A stretch of 64,000 nucleotides of DNA from Pseudomonas putida (GCF_028682175.1 NZ_JANHKS010000003.1:202214-266213), one strand, 5' to 3'. Shown: positions 25,917 through 34,817, numbered from the stretch's first letter. Translations and numbers: made by a program. The notes: a model not told the origin generated them from the letters alone.

Positions 25917-26831
25917 TCAAAGGCTGTCGGGGTCGCCGAAGAACATCTGAATCCGTGACCTCAACCAGCGCTCGCCGGGGTCGTTGTCCTGGGAGCCGCG
26001 CCAGGCCATGTGCAGTTCGAAGGTGCGGGCTTCCAGTGGCAGTTCCTCTGCGCGTACGCCGCCGGCGGCGGTCAGCACGTCGGCTGTGTAGTCGGGCACG
26101 GTAGCAACGATGTCGGTGCCGGAAATCAGGGTCGCCAGGCCGTTGAACTGCGGTACGGCGAGTACGACGTGGCGCTTGCGGCCGATCTTTTCCAGGTACT
26201 CGTCGATGAAGCCGCCCAGATCGCCTGCGAACGACACCAGCGCGTGGGGCCGGGCGCAGAAGTCGTCCAGAGTGATGGCGCCGGGCATGGAATCGGCGCG
26301 CAGCAACTTGGGTCGGCTGCGGCGTAGCACCTTGCGTTTGGCGTTGGCCGGCAGGTCGTCGGTGTAGCTGACGCCGATGGAAATTTCGCCAGACGACAGC
26401 AGCGAGGGCATCAGGATGTAGTTGGTGCGGCGTACCACCAGGACGATGCCGGGGGCTTCGGAGCGCAGGCGCTTGAGCAGCGACGGCAGCAGCGCGAATT
26501 CGGCGTCGTCCGACAGCCCGATGCGGAACACCGCAGTGCTGGTGGCCGGGTCGAAGTCGGCGGCGCGGCTCACGGCGGTGGAAATGGAATCCAGCGCAGG
26601 GGAGAGCAGGCCGAAGATTTCCACGGCGCGGGCCGTCGGTTCCATGCTGCGCCCGGTGCGCACGAACAACGGGTCGTCGAACAGCCCGCGCAGGCGTGAC
26701 AGCGCAGCACTGATGGCGGGCTGGCCGAGAAACAGTTTTTCCGCCGCACGCGTGACGCTGCGTTCATGCATGAGGGTTTCGAACACGATGAGCAGGTTGA
26801 GGTCGACGCGACGCAGGTCGTTGCGATTCAT
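25917..26831 (-). CDS. mexT: LysR-type regulator MexT
   Basis: 304 residues, starting MNRNDLRRVDLNLLIVFETL at 26831. The winged helix-turn-helix (SVTRAAEKLFLGQPAISAAL, then SRLRGLFDDPLFVRTG) is followed by the effector domain (FRIGLSDDAEFALLPSLLKR) and the characteristic end RSRIQMFFGDPDSL. MexT activates mexEF-oprN and mexS. It is divergent from mexS, as in P. aeruginosa. Unlike there, pcaIJ and prlF-yhaV separate it from mexE. The ORF looks intact, with no frameshift of the type that inactivates mexT in some strains. Confidence 0.93.
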   Translation of the reverse strand: MNRNDLRRVDLNLLIVFETLMHERSVTRAAEKLFLGQPAISAALSRLRGLFDDPLFVRTGRSMEPTARAVEIFGLLSPALDSISTAVSRAADFDPATSTAVFRIGLSDDAEFALLPSLLKRLRSEAPGIVLVVRRTNYILMPSLLSSGEISIGVSYTDDLPANAKRKVLRRSRPKLLRADSMPGAITLDDFCARPHALVSFAGDLGGFIDEYLEKIGRKRHVVLAVPQFNGLATLISGTDIVATVPDYTADVLTAAGGVRAEELPLEARTFELHMAWRGSQDNDPGERWLRSRIQMFFGDPDSL

Positions 26832-26970
26832 GACGGGGTCTCGGGAACGTGGGTCGATACGTTGGCCGCCCGCAAGGCAGGGCCGGTTTTGGCTCAGGAA
26901 CGAATAGTACGGGTATTGGCCGATTCTGCGCACGGTTAAATTCATCCGCAAGCATACCAACGTGTTAACC

Positions 26971-26985
26971 ATCACGGCCGTCGAT
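26971..26985 (+). promoter_or_regulatory. MexT box (nod box) between mexT and mexS
   Basis: ATCA-CGGCC-GTCGAT is an exact match to the first ten fixed positions of the reported MexT consensus ATCA-N5-GTCGAT-N4-ACYAT. The last five bases (TGCGC) do not match. It lies 140 bp upstream of mexT and about 320 bp upstream of mexS, in the 472-bp divergent region, which holds no other clear feature. Confidence 0.65.
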
Positions 26986-27303
26986 AATTTGCGCTGAACC
27001 TTGGCCCCGCGATTTTGACCAATGGGTATGAGCACCCGATTGGCCTTTGCGCCGCAGCGCCCGTGCAGTTTACGCGCCGTCTGGCGGTACGTTCATCCGG
27101 AAAATGGGCGTCGGGTTGCATTGTCGATACGAGAAAAGAACAATGACCGCCTTGAATACGTGAGCATTCGATGGTTATCTAATGACCGCCTTTCAACAAC
27201 AGAATCGATGACAGGCATGTCGACTATTAATAGCCACTGATAGTGTTACCGGCAGCGCCCGGATAGAGTTCATGGCATCAAGGTTCATAAGGCGAGGTTC
27301 GAA

Positions 27304-28338
27304 ATGTCCCGCACGATCCGTTTTCATCAGTTTGGCCCGGCCGAGGTGCTCAAGGTAGAAGAGCAGCAAGCCGCGTTGCCAGCACCCGGAGAGGTGCAGA
27401 TACGCGTCCAGGCGATTGGTGTCACCTGGTATGACGTGCTGTGGCGACAAAATCTGGCATCGTCCCAGGCAAAGCTGCCCGCTGGCCTGGGGTCTGAAAT
27501 GGCCGGCGTGATTACCGCCGTCGGCGATGGCGTGGATGACCTGAAGGTCGGCGACAAGGTCGCAAGCTTTCCGTCAGCCAACCCTAACGAGCATCCGGTG
27601 TATGGCGAGTTCATCGTCCTGCCACGCACCTCCGTGACCAAATACCCGGACATCCTCACGCCCAATCAGGCGGCGGTGCACTACACCCCGATGCTGGTGG
27701 CGTATTTTGCCTACGTGGAGCTGGCCCGCGTGAAAGAAGGGCAAGTGGCCCTGATCACTGACGCCGGTCACTGCGCCGGTCCCGCGTTCCTGCAACTGGG
27801 CAAGGCGCTGGGCCTGAAGGTCATCGCGGCCATCAAGACCGATGATGAAGAAGGCACTTCACGCCGCTACCTGACGTCCCTGGGCGCCGACAAGGTAGTG
27901 GTGACCGAGGAGCAGGATTTGCTGCTCGCGATCAACAAGTACACTGACAAGGCTGGCGTCAACGTCATCCTCGATGGTCTGGGCGGTCCGCAGATGTCGA
28001 TTCTCGGCGATGCCCTCGCGCCTCGCGGCAGCCTGATCCTGTACGGTCTGCAAGGCGGCAACCAGGTGCAATTCCCGGCCTGCGCTGCGTTCCAGAAGAA
28101 CATCCAGTTCTTCGTTCACTGCGTTGGCAACTTCACCGGCAAGCCGGAACTGGGTATCCCCCAGGACAAGGAAGCGGTCGAGCGCGCGCTGCTCAAGATC
28201 AACGAGCTGACCCGCGACAAACTGCTGCTGCCACAGGTGACCAAGGTCTTCCCGTTCGAGCAGGTCGTGGAAGCCCATCGTGTAATGGACGGCTGCCCGG
28301 TAGGTGGGCGTGTCGTGGTGGAAGTCGAGTCCGCCTGA
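27304..28338 (+). CDS. mexS: MexS, quinone oxidoreductase-like dehydrogenase
   Basis: 344 residues, medium-chain dehydrogenase/reductase fold without structural zinc. In P. aeruginosa MexS is thought to remove the electrophilic effector that activates MexT, so its loss turns on MexEF-OprN. The N-terminal GroES-like half has GLGSEMAGVITAVGDGVDDL and GDKVASFP. The Rossmann half has ALITDAGHCAGPAFLQLGKA (an unusual AGHCAG in place of the common AASGGVG). The end VVEAHRVMDGCPVGGRVVVEV fits the quinone-reductase group. It is divergent from mexT. Confidence 0.92.
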   Translation: MSRTIRFHQFGPAEVLKVEEQQAALPAPGEVQIRVQAIGVTWYDVLWRQNLASSQAKLPAGLGSEMAGVITAVGDGVDDLKVGDKVASFPSANPNEHPVYGEFIVLPRTSVTKYPDILTPNQAAVHYTPMLVAYFAYVELARVKEGQVALITDAGHCAGPAFLQLGKALGLKVIAAIKTDDEEGTSRRYLTSLGADKVVVTEEQDLLLAINKYTDKAGVNVILDGLGGPQMSILGDALAPRGSLILYGLQGGNQVQFPACAAFQKNIQFFVHCVGNFTGKPELGIPQDKEAVERALLKINELTRDKLLLPQVTKVFPFEQVVEAHRVMDGCPVGGRVVVEVESA

Positions 28339-28456
28339 GCGCAATCTACCGCGCGAGGCTGACTGTTCGACGCCCAGGCCCAGGCGTCGGCGTTGTGGAT
28401 CCGGTCACCGGTTCAGGGTGTCCGTCCCGTCATTTACCGGCCATGCAAGACCCGAC

Positions 28457-28492
28457 AAAGCCTTCCCGATTCGTTCAGGAAGGCTTTTTTGT
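28457..28492 (+). terminator. Terminator of mexS
   Basis: AAAGCCTTCC, loop, GGAAGGCTTTTTTG. It lies 118 nt after the mexS stop. Confidence 0.9.
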
Positions 28493-28974
28493 TTATGGGG
28501 TCGAACCTGTTGAACGGATGTGTACTTTGCCCGGTGTGCGAAGTTAGAGCGCTGTGTGTTGTTCAGGGTGTTCGATCATTAAACAAAGTTGTTTAAAAGC
28601 GTGCATGTTTCAGTGGAAAGCTGACAGGCATTCCGTCGGCATTCTGTAGCTTGTAATTGTGAATCAGATACCGATAATGACGGGGTGAACCAAAACTCAA
28701 GGAACGAGTCATGCCTGACTGTCTGTCGTGGCCGATGGTTATACGGTGCCGGATGCACGCCACTATCGGTCTTCCATATTTGTCTGTGTCCAACCCCGTG
28801 TGCGGTGCGCTGCAAGGCGCGCCTGCAGTGGCTTGCGGGCCTTTCCCGTCACTGGCGTTTCAGTGCTGTTCAACTCAGGACAGCAGTTGATCGCGAATAT
28901 CATCACGCGCTGTTTGAGCGTGGTACGCAGAAGGTGATCAACTCTTCAATGACGCGTGTTGTCGCAAGAGTTTG
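28493..28974. other. Low-GC, gene-poor stretch before the PP-loop gene
   Basis: About 480 bp, visibly lower in GC than its neighbours. No ORF has a good ribosome-binding site; the longest candidate is minus-strand 28593-28793 from a TTG, about 66 residues, unrecognised. The stretch probably holds the promoter of the PP-loop gene. The base composition hints at acquired DNA. Confidence 0.4.
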
Positions 28975-30516
28975 ATGTTGTCGCAGGGCTGCACTACGGA
29001 TGATCGGATAATGGGTTCCATACATGAACAGGCAATGACATATGTCTATCAGCAAGTTCTTCAGCGCTTGTTGAGTTATTTGAACCGCGCGGAACGCACC
29101 GCGCTGCAACTATTGATTCAACGCCTGATAGTGGCCGCCGGTGGCATGGAGCGGGTCGGGCAGTACAGGATTCTGGTGGCCTTCAGTGGCGGCAAGGACA
29201 GCGCCTACACCGTGGCCCTGTTGCGCGCCGCCCAGTTGAGCATCGCCTGCCGGGCGCCCACCACCTTCAACCTGCGCATTGCCAACATGCGCCATGCGGG
29301 GATGACGTCGGCAGTGATGGACAACATCAACCGCTGTTACTCGGCGCTGTTCCTGCACGACGACCCCCGGGTCGAGTTGCTGGTGGTGGATCACCGCTAC
29401 GTGCAGGCCTTCGAGCCCGACTTGCCATTCTCCACGGCCGGGCGCGAGCAGAACCGCTCCGACATGCTGCTGGGCGGGCACCTGACCGCAGGGGATGCCC
29501 GCACCACCTTCTGCAACAGCTGCTATCTGGGCATGACCGAGTTCCTCGGCCGTGCGGCCTGTTGGGGCGAGGGTGTGGACGCGGTGCTCAGCGGGGATTC
29601 GCTCAAGGAGCAGAAGCAGTACGCCACCTGGATCATGCGTCTGGCGCGGCAGAACGGCCAGAAGGTCGAGCACTGGCACAAGCTCGGCTTCAGCACGGCC
29701 CTGAGCACCATCGACAGCGTCGGCCAGGCCTATTACCACGAGCTGTATGGCGAAGAGGCCGAGCCGCCCGGGTTTACCCCGCGGTTGCCGGTGTATCCGG
29801 GCCGGCCCGTGACTCCGGCGTTCCTGACGGTGGCCGACCTGATCGGTTTCAGGGTCGAGGATCACTGGCCATTGCTGACGGATTTCCTGGGGTTCCGTTT
29901 CGACGATCTGGCCTTCAGTTTCAGTGAGTCGGATTGCGCGAACCCGCTGCTGATGGCTCACATGCGCGGGCTCAAGGCGCAATTCGTCCAGGGGCGTGAA
30001 TACGCCGACGGCATCAAGGAATACCTGGAACTTGCGGCGGGCATGATGCGGCGCAAAGGCATGCCGCGACGCCTGATCGAACAGGCCATGGCGGCCTACG
30101 ACAGCCCCGAGAAATTGCTGGAACGGCGCGAGCTGGCGGCCGGGTACGGGTTCGAGGCGTTCGGCCTGAACGAGGCGCAACTGGTCTGCCTGATGTTCGC
30201 GCCCTTCGTCGATTGCGGCGCGCAACTGGAAGCGTTTCTGCGCCGTTGTCATCCCGGCATGCTGGTGGCGCTGGGCGATCTGCACAAGGTGCTGTCCGGC
30301 GACGTGGCTTCGGATCAGGTGGTCCAGTGGCTGGTGGATGTCAGCGGCCTGACGCTCAAGGGCCTGCAGAGTCTCTACGCGAAACGGCGCGTGGACTTCT
30401 GCGACGACAGCTCGATCATTGCCCGAGTCCGCGCCAGCGACCCCGACAAGGGCCATGTCACGACGATCGACCAGGAAACCGGCGAGACGGTCACGGAACT
30501 GATCTCCGGTCGCTGA
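28975..30516 (+). CDS. PP-loop (N-type ATP pyrophosphatase) superfamily protein, unassigned
   Basis: 513 residues if it starts at ATG 28975 (AAGAG upstream); ATG 29011 and 29035 are alternatives. The PP-loop SGGKDS is at residues 71-76. A CxxC pair (Cys 180 and 183 in TTFCNSCYLGM) is followed by a second conserved-looking ATP-site segment LSGDSLKEQKQY. This layout is shared with PP-loop enzymes that activate a carbonyl or tRNA base by adenylation, some of which use Cys to bind a metal or carry sulfur. The C-terminal half (from about residue 320) is unfamiliar, with helical repeats and a final DKGHVTTIDQETGETVTELI. I cannot name the substrate. A MocR-type regulator follows in the same direction 100 bp later. 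Confidence 0.7.
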   Translation: MLSQGCTTDDRIMGSIHEQAMTYVYQQVLQRLLSYLNRAERTALQLLIQRLIVAAGGMERVGQYRILVAFSGGKDSAYTVALLRAAQLSIACRAPTTFNLRIANMRHAGMTSAVMDNINRCYSALFLHDDPRVELLVVDHRYVQAFEPDLPFSTAGREQNRSDMLLGGHLTAGDARTTFCNSCYLGMTEFLGRAACWGEGVDAVLSGDSLKEQKQYATWIMRLARQNGQKVEHWHKLGFSTALSTIDSVGQAYYHELYGEEAEPPGFTPRLPVYPGRPVTPAFLTVADLIGFRVEDHWPLLTDFLGFRFDDLAFSFSESDCANPLLMAHMRGLKAQFVQGREYADGIKEYLELAAGMMRRKGMPRRLIEQAMAAYDSPEKLLERRELAAGYGFEAFGLNEAQLVCLMFAPFVDCGAQLEAFLRRCHPGMLVALGDLHKVLSGDVASDQVVQWLVDVSGLTLKGLQSLYAKRRVDFCDDSSIIARVRASDPDKGHVTTIDQETGETVTELISGR

Positions 30517-30616
30517 CCATTGTGCCCGTGATGCCGTTGCGCCGGGCTCCGGCGGCCGCACCACGGGCGATTTCTCTCAACGACCCTGCGCCTTGCGCAT
30601 GGATGGGGTGTGCCTG

Positions 30617-32011
30617 ATGAATAACAACAAGACCGATTTTGCTTACCAGGTGGTGTACCGCTACCTGTCTCGCCTGACCAATGAACTGCCCCAGGGACCG
30701 GCAGTCAAGCTGCCTTCGCTGCGCCTGCTGGCCCGGCGCTTGCGGGTGTCCATTTCCACCGTGCAGAACGCCTACTCATTACTTGAAAAGGAAGGCCGTA
30801 TCTGCTCGGTGCCCAAGTCTGGCTATTACGCCTTGCCCCAGCCCTGTAACGACATTTTGTGCGAGGGCGACGCACCGCTGGAGCGTTACCAGGCCAGCAC
30901 CCGGCGCGGCGACATGTTCGTCTTCGGCGCTGACGAGCCCACCTTGCTGCAGTCGCTGGACGGCGCGTTGCTCACTCTGGAGCGCGAGCTGGTGCGTCAC
31001 TATCCCTGCCAGCCTGACCCGCGTTTCCAGCCGTTTGGCGACATCGAACTGCGTACGGCACTGGCCGCGCACTACACCTCGTCCACCGAGAACTGCTGGC
31101 ACCCGGACAACGTGTTCGTCGGCCCGGACAAGACCGGCGTGCTGAAAACCGTGCTCAAGGCGTTGCAACTGCGTGACTGCGCCGTGCTGGTGGAATCGCC
31201 GTGCAGCTGGAGCCTGTTGCGCACCTTGCAATCCTTTGGCATTCGCGTGGTGGAGTGGTGCACCGAGGCCGGCGATGAGACCGATGCCCAGGAACTCCAT
31301 GGCCTGCTCAAGCGTGGCGAGATCAAGATGGCGATCCTGTCTTCGCGCATGCAGCCGATTCGCGGCAGGGTCAGGGCGCTTGAGCAGCGTCAGCGCCTGG
31401 CTGAGGTGTTGAATCGCAGCGGGGTCTGGGTGCTGGAGAACGACACCCACGGCGGACTGTGCTTCGTGGAGCACTCGCAACCCTTGCGCGACCTGATCGA
31501 CCCCAGGCGCCTGCTGATTCTGGGGGCGTTCGACAAGAGTATCGGTCTGGAAGCGCCGTTCGGTTATCTGCTGAGTCGGCATTCCAGTGCGCTGTGGCAC
31601 CAGCAGATGCTGCTGCGCTCGTTTCGACTGCCGCCGATTCGGCAGAAGGCTATCGCGCGGCTGTATGGCTCGGGGCAGGTGGACCGGCATCTGCACTGGC
31701 TGCGCAAGAGCCTGGAGGAGCGGATGGCGCAGTTGGGCGGCCTGGTCGAGCAGTACCTGGGCGAGGAGGTGCGTTTCGAACAGCCTCAAGGCGGGGCCAC
31801 GCTGTGGCTGGAGAGCGTGCACCGGGTGGAGATGGCGCGGGTGTTCGAACGGTTGCTGGAGCAGCGTATCGTGATCGCGCCGGGAGAGTTGTTCAGCGTG
31901 CGCGGCTTGCACCAGCAGAGCCTGTGCCTGAGCGGCGCGGCGGACTGGAGCCAGAACATCGAGTCGATGCTGGTGATCATCAGAAACGCCCTGGTGCAGG
32001 AACGGGTGTAG
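30617..32011 (+). CDS. MocR-type (GntR-aminotransferase fusion) transcriptional regulator
   Basis: 464 residues. The GntR winged helix is at residues 5-75 (LPSLRLLARRLRVSISTVQN, AYSLLEKEGRI). An aminotransferase class I-like domain follows, with VLVESPCSWSLLRTLQSFGI, WVLENDTHGGL and the pyridoxal-phosphate Lys 307 in GAFDKSIGLEAPFGYLLSR. Family members sense a PLP adduct or an amino compound. The usual YQ/HNP motifs look divergent (for example SRMQPIRGRVR in place of the PxxQNPTG-like loop). ATG 30617 is chosen for its GGGGTG; ATG 30599 is possible. The target is probably itself and the PP-loop gene. Confidence 0.82.
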   Translation: MNNNKTDFAYQVVYRYLSRLTNELPQGPAVKLPSLRLLARRLRVSISTVQNAYSLLEKEGRICSVPKSGYYALPQPCNDILCEGDAPLERYQASTRRGDMFVFGADEPTLLQSLDGALLTLERELVRHYPCQPDPRFQPFGDIELRTALAAHYTSSTENCWHPDNVFVGPDKTGVLKTVLKALQLRDCAVLVESPCSWSLLRTLQSFGIRVVEWCTEAGDETDAQELHGLLKRGEIKMAILSSRMQPIRGRVRALEQRQRLAEVLNRSGVWVLENDTHGGLCFVEHSQPLRDLIDPRRLLILGAFDKSIGLEAPFGYLLSRHSSALWHQQMLLRSFRLPPIRQKAIARLYGSGQVDRHLHWLRKSLEERMAQLGGLVEQYLGEEVRFEQPQGGATLWLESVHRVEMARVFERLLEQRIVIAPGELFSVRGLHQQSLCLSGAADWSQNIESMLVIIRNALVQERV

Positions 32012-32031
32012 CCGGATGTTGCGTTGACCTG

Positions 32032-32389
32032 CCCGTAGCAGTCCGGCTTGCCGGCGTCCGCGTCCTGGAAATCGTCATCGCCGGCAAGCCGGACTGCTAC
32101 AGGTGTGATGTATGTACGCGATATCGGGACAAACCTTTGAACCCGTAGCAGTCCGGCTTGCCGGCGTCGGCGTCCTCAAGATCGCCCCCGCGGGCAAGCC
32201 CGGCTGCTACAGGTGTGATGTATGTACGCGATATCGGGACACACCTCGAACCCGTAGCAGCACGGCTTGCCGGCGTCAGCGTCCTCAAGATCGCCCCCGC
32301 GGGCAAGCCCGGCTGCTACAGGTGTGATGTATGTACGCGATATCGGGACAAACCTTGAACCCGTAGCAGCACGGCTTGCCGGCGGGAGC
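32032..32389 (+). repeat. Tandem REP/BIME array, 3.3 units of 109-110 bp
   Basis: Units start with CCCGTAGCAG at 32032, 32142, 32251 and 32360 (spacings 110, 109, 109). Each full unit has a left REP, a short spacer (GTCCTCAAGATCGCC in units 2 and 3), a right REP ending GGCTGCTACAGG or GACTGCTACAGG, and a linker TGATGTATGTACGCGATATC that is the same in all three. The fourth copy stops after the left REP. Confidence 0.92.
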
Positions 32390-32481
32390 GGCGGTGAGAT
32401 CACCGAGGTGCCAGATCAGACTCGAACAGATACCCACCACCGATCCATTTCCATTTGCCATCGGCGCCGCAGATCGGTTAA

Positions 32482-32497
32482 CTGTACGTTCGTCCAG
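32482..32497 (+). promoter_or_regulatory. Possible LexA-like box before helicase gene
   Basis: CTGTACGTTCGTCCAG has the CTGT-N8-CCAG layout, one base off the usual SOS box ending ACAG. It ends 25 bp before the GTG start of a DNA helicase gene. The match is weak on its own. Confidence 0.3.
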
Positions 32498-32522
32498 TGT
32501 CAGCCCAACGGCCCGAATCCGC

Positions 32523-34817
32523 GTGACTTCCATCGCCACCATCCTTCCCCAACCTGCGGCCGCTGCGGGCTACACGATCGGTGTGCGCGGCATGTGCGAG
32601 TTTACCGCCAAGGCCGGGGACCTGGACCTGCGTTTCACACCATCGCCCACGGCGCTTGAGGGCATCGCCGGGCATCGCACCGTGGCCAGCAGGCGCTCAG
32701 CGGATTACCAGACCGAAGTGGCGCTCTCCGGCACCTTCCACGAACTGAGCGTGCGGGGCAGGGCAGACGGCTACGACCCCAGCCTCAACCAGCTCGAAGA
32801 AGTGAAGACCTACCGCGGCGAGCTCGACGCCATGCCGGATAACCACCGGCAACTGCACTGGGCCCAGGCCAAGGTCTACGGCTGGTTGCTCTGCCAGCAG
32901 CTGCAACTGCCCGAGATCAACCTCGCGCTGGTTTACTTCAACGTCGTCAGCGAACAGGAAACCCTGATTCGCGAGCGCCATACGGCTGAACAACTGCATG
33001 CCTTCTTCAACCAACAGTGCGGCATTTTCCTGGACTGGGCGCGCCAGGAAATCGCCTACGTCCAGAACCGCAATACCCAACTCACCGGCCTGAAATTTCC
33101 CCACGCCGACTTTCGCAGTGGCCAGCGCGTGCTGGCCGAGTCGGTGTACAAGGCGGTCAGCACCGGCCGCTGCCTGATGGCCCAGGCGCCCACCGGTATT
33201 GGCAAGACCATCGGCACCGTATTCCCGATGCTCAAGGCGATGCCGGGGCAGAAGCTGGACAAGCTGTTCTTCCTCACCGCCAAGACCCCTGGCCGCAAAC
33301 TGGCGCTGGATGCCCTGGGCGTGCTGGGCGAAAGTGCCCCGCAGCTCAAACTGCGGGTGTTGGAGCTGGTGGCCCGGGACAAAGCCTGCGAATACCCCAC
33401 CAATGCATGCAACGGCGATTCATGCCCGCTGGCCAAAGGCTTCTACGACCGCCTGCCCGCAGCGCGCCAGGAAGCGGCGCAGCAGGGCTGGCTCGACCAG
33501 GCCGGTATGCGGGAAGTCGCGCTGCGCCATGAGATTTGCCCCTATTACCTGAGCCAGGAAATGGCCCGCTGGTGCGACGTGGTGATCGCCGACTACAACT
33601 ATTACTTCGACCTGAACGCCTTGCTGTTCGGGTTGTGCCAGTTCAACCAGTGGCAGGTGGCGGTACTAGTGGACGAGGCGCACAACATGGTCGAGCGCGC
33701 CCGGCAGATGTACAGCGCAAGCCTTGACCAGTACAACCTCGACCTGCTGCGCAAGACTGCGCCTGAGCCTTTGAAGAAGTCGCTGAACCGGCTCAACCGC
33801 GACTGGAATGCCTTGCATAAGGAGCAGATTGCGCCGTATCAGGCCTATCCGGGAACGCCGGCTAAATTCATCGCCAGCCTCAGCCTGTGTGTTGCGGCCT
33901 TCGGCGACTATTTCAACGACCACCCCCAGGCCGCCAACGGTGAGCTGCAAGGCTTCTACTTCGAGGCGATCCAGTTCGGGCGCATCGCCGAGCTGTTCGA
34001 TGAGCACTTCCTGTTCGACATCAGCAAGCGTGAACTGGGCAGCAAGCGTGCCTTGTCCCGGCTGACGTTGCGCAACGTGGTGCCGGCCGGTTTCGTGCGG
34101 CCACGGCTGACGGCGGCGCGCAGCACGGTGCTGTTTTCCGCAACACTCAACCCCCGGCATTTCTACCGGGACCTGCTGGGTTTGCCCGACACCACGGCCT
34201 GGGTCGACGTCGATTCGCCGTTTCAGCGCTCGCAACTCCAGGTGCAGATCGCCAGCCACGTATCCACCCGTTTCAACCATAGGCAGGCGTCACTGGCGCC
34301 CATCGTCGAACTGCTGGCCGGGCAGTTTCAGGCGCGGCCGGGCAACTATCTGGCGTTTTTCAGCAGCTTCGATTACCTGCAACAGGTGGCGCAACTGCTG
34401 GCCGACAGCCACCCGCAGATCCCGATGTGGCAGCAATCGCGGGGGATGGCCGAGGCTGATCGCCAGGCGTTTCTGGAGCGCTTCACCCCCGAAAGCCAGG
34501 GTATCGGCTTCGCGGTACTGGGCGGGGCATTCGGCGAGGGCATCGATCTGCCCGGCGCGCGGCTGATCGGTGCATTCATCGCGACCTTGGGCCTGGCGCA
34601 GGTCAATCCGGTCAATGAGCAACTGAAACAGCGCATGGGCCTGTTGTTCGGCGCCGGATACGACTACACCTATCTCTACCCTGGCATGCAGAAGGTGGTG
34701 CAGGCCGCCGGCAGGGTGATCCGCGGCACGGAGGATCGGGGCGTGGTGGTGCTGATCGATGATCGCTTCGCCGAACACAGGATTCAGCAATTGTTGCCGG
34801 CATGGTGGCAAATCTGA
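32523..34817 (+). CDS. XPD/DinG-like DNA helicase with N-terminal PD-(D/E)XK nuclease domain
   Basis: 764 residues from GTG 32523; the frame open upstream runs into the REP array and is not coding. A RecB/Cas4-like nuclease core comes first: GRADGYD with Asp 82, then LEEVKTY with Glu 93 and Lys 95, the D-x10-ExK pattern. Walker A APTGIGKT has Lys 228 and the DEAH box (VDEAHNM) starts at Asp 384. Four Cys between them (289, 296, 301, 339) match the Fe-S cluster position of XPD and DinG helicases. The C-terminal motor has FAVLGGAFGEGIDLPGARL and the arginine-finger motif VQAAGRVIRGTEDRG. It should be a 5'-3' DNA helicase with coupled nuclease in repair; the exact role is unknown. Confidence 0.85.
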   Translation: MTSIATILPQPAAAAGYTIGVRGMCEFTAKAGDLDLRFTPSPTALEGIAGHRTVASRRSADYQTEVALSGTFHELSVRGRADGYDPSLNQLEEVKTYRGELDAMPDNHRQLHWAQAKVYGWLLCQQLQLPEINLALVYFNVVSEQETLIRERHTAEQLHAFFNQQCGIFLDWARQEIAYVQNRNTQLTGLKFPHADFRSGQRVLAESVYKAVSTGRCLMAQAPTGIGKTIGTVFPMLKAMPGQKLDKLFFLTAKTPGRKLALDALGVLGESAPQLKLRVLELVARDKACEYPTNACNGDSCPLAKGFYDRLPAARQEAAQQGWLDQAGMREVALRHEICPYYLSQEMARWCDVVIADYNYYFDLNALLFGLCQFNQWQVAVLVDEAHNMVERARQMYSASLDQYNLDLLRKTAPEPLKKSLNRLNRDWNALHKEQIAPYQAYPGTPAKFIASLSLCVAAFGDYFNDHPQAANGELQGFYFEAIQFGRIAELFDEHFLFDISKRELGSKRALSRLTLRNVVPAGFVRPRLTAARSTVLFSATLNPRHFYRDLLGLPDTTAWVDVDSPFQRSQLQVQIASHVSTRFNHRQASLAPIVELLAGQFQARPGNYLAFFSSFDYLQQVAQLLADSHPQIPMWQQSRGMAEADRQAFLERFTPESQGIGFAVLGGAFGEGIDLPGARLIGAFIATLGLAQVNPVNEQLKQRMGLLFGAGYDYTYLYPGMQKVVQAAGRVIRGTEDRGVVVLIDDRFAEHRIQQLLPAWWQI

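Noticed and set aside
28593..28793. Minus-strand 66-codon open frame
   Set aside because: Starts with TTG without a clear ribosome-binding site and has no recognised family. It is kept only as a note for the low-GC stretch.
32032..32389. CRISPR array
   Set aside because: The repeat unit is 109-110 bp, the parts between REP arms are also repeated rather than unique, and no cas gene is present.
32376..32522. N-terminal extension of the helicase-nuclease gene
   Set aside because: It starts inside the REP array and shows no protein-like composition. GTG 32523 gives a sensible N-terminus.
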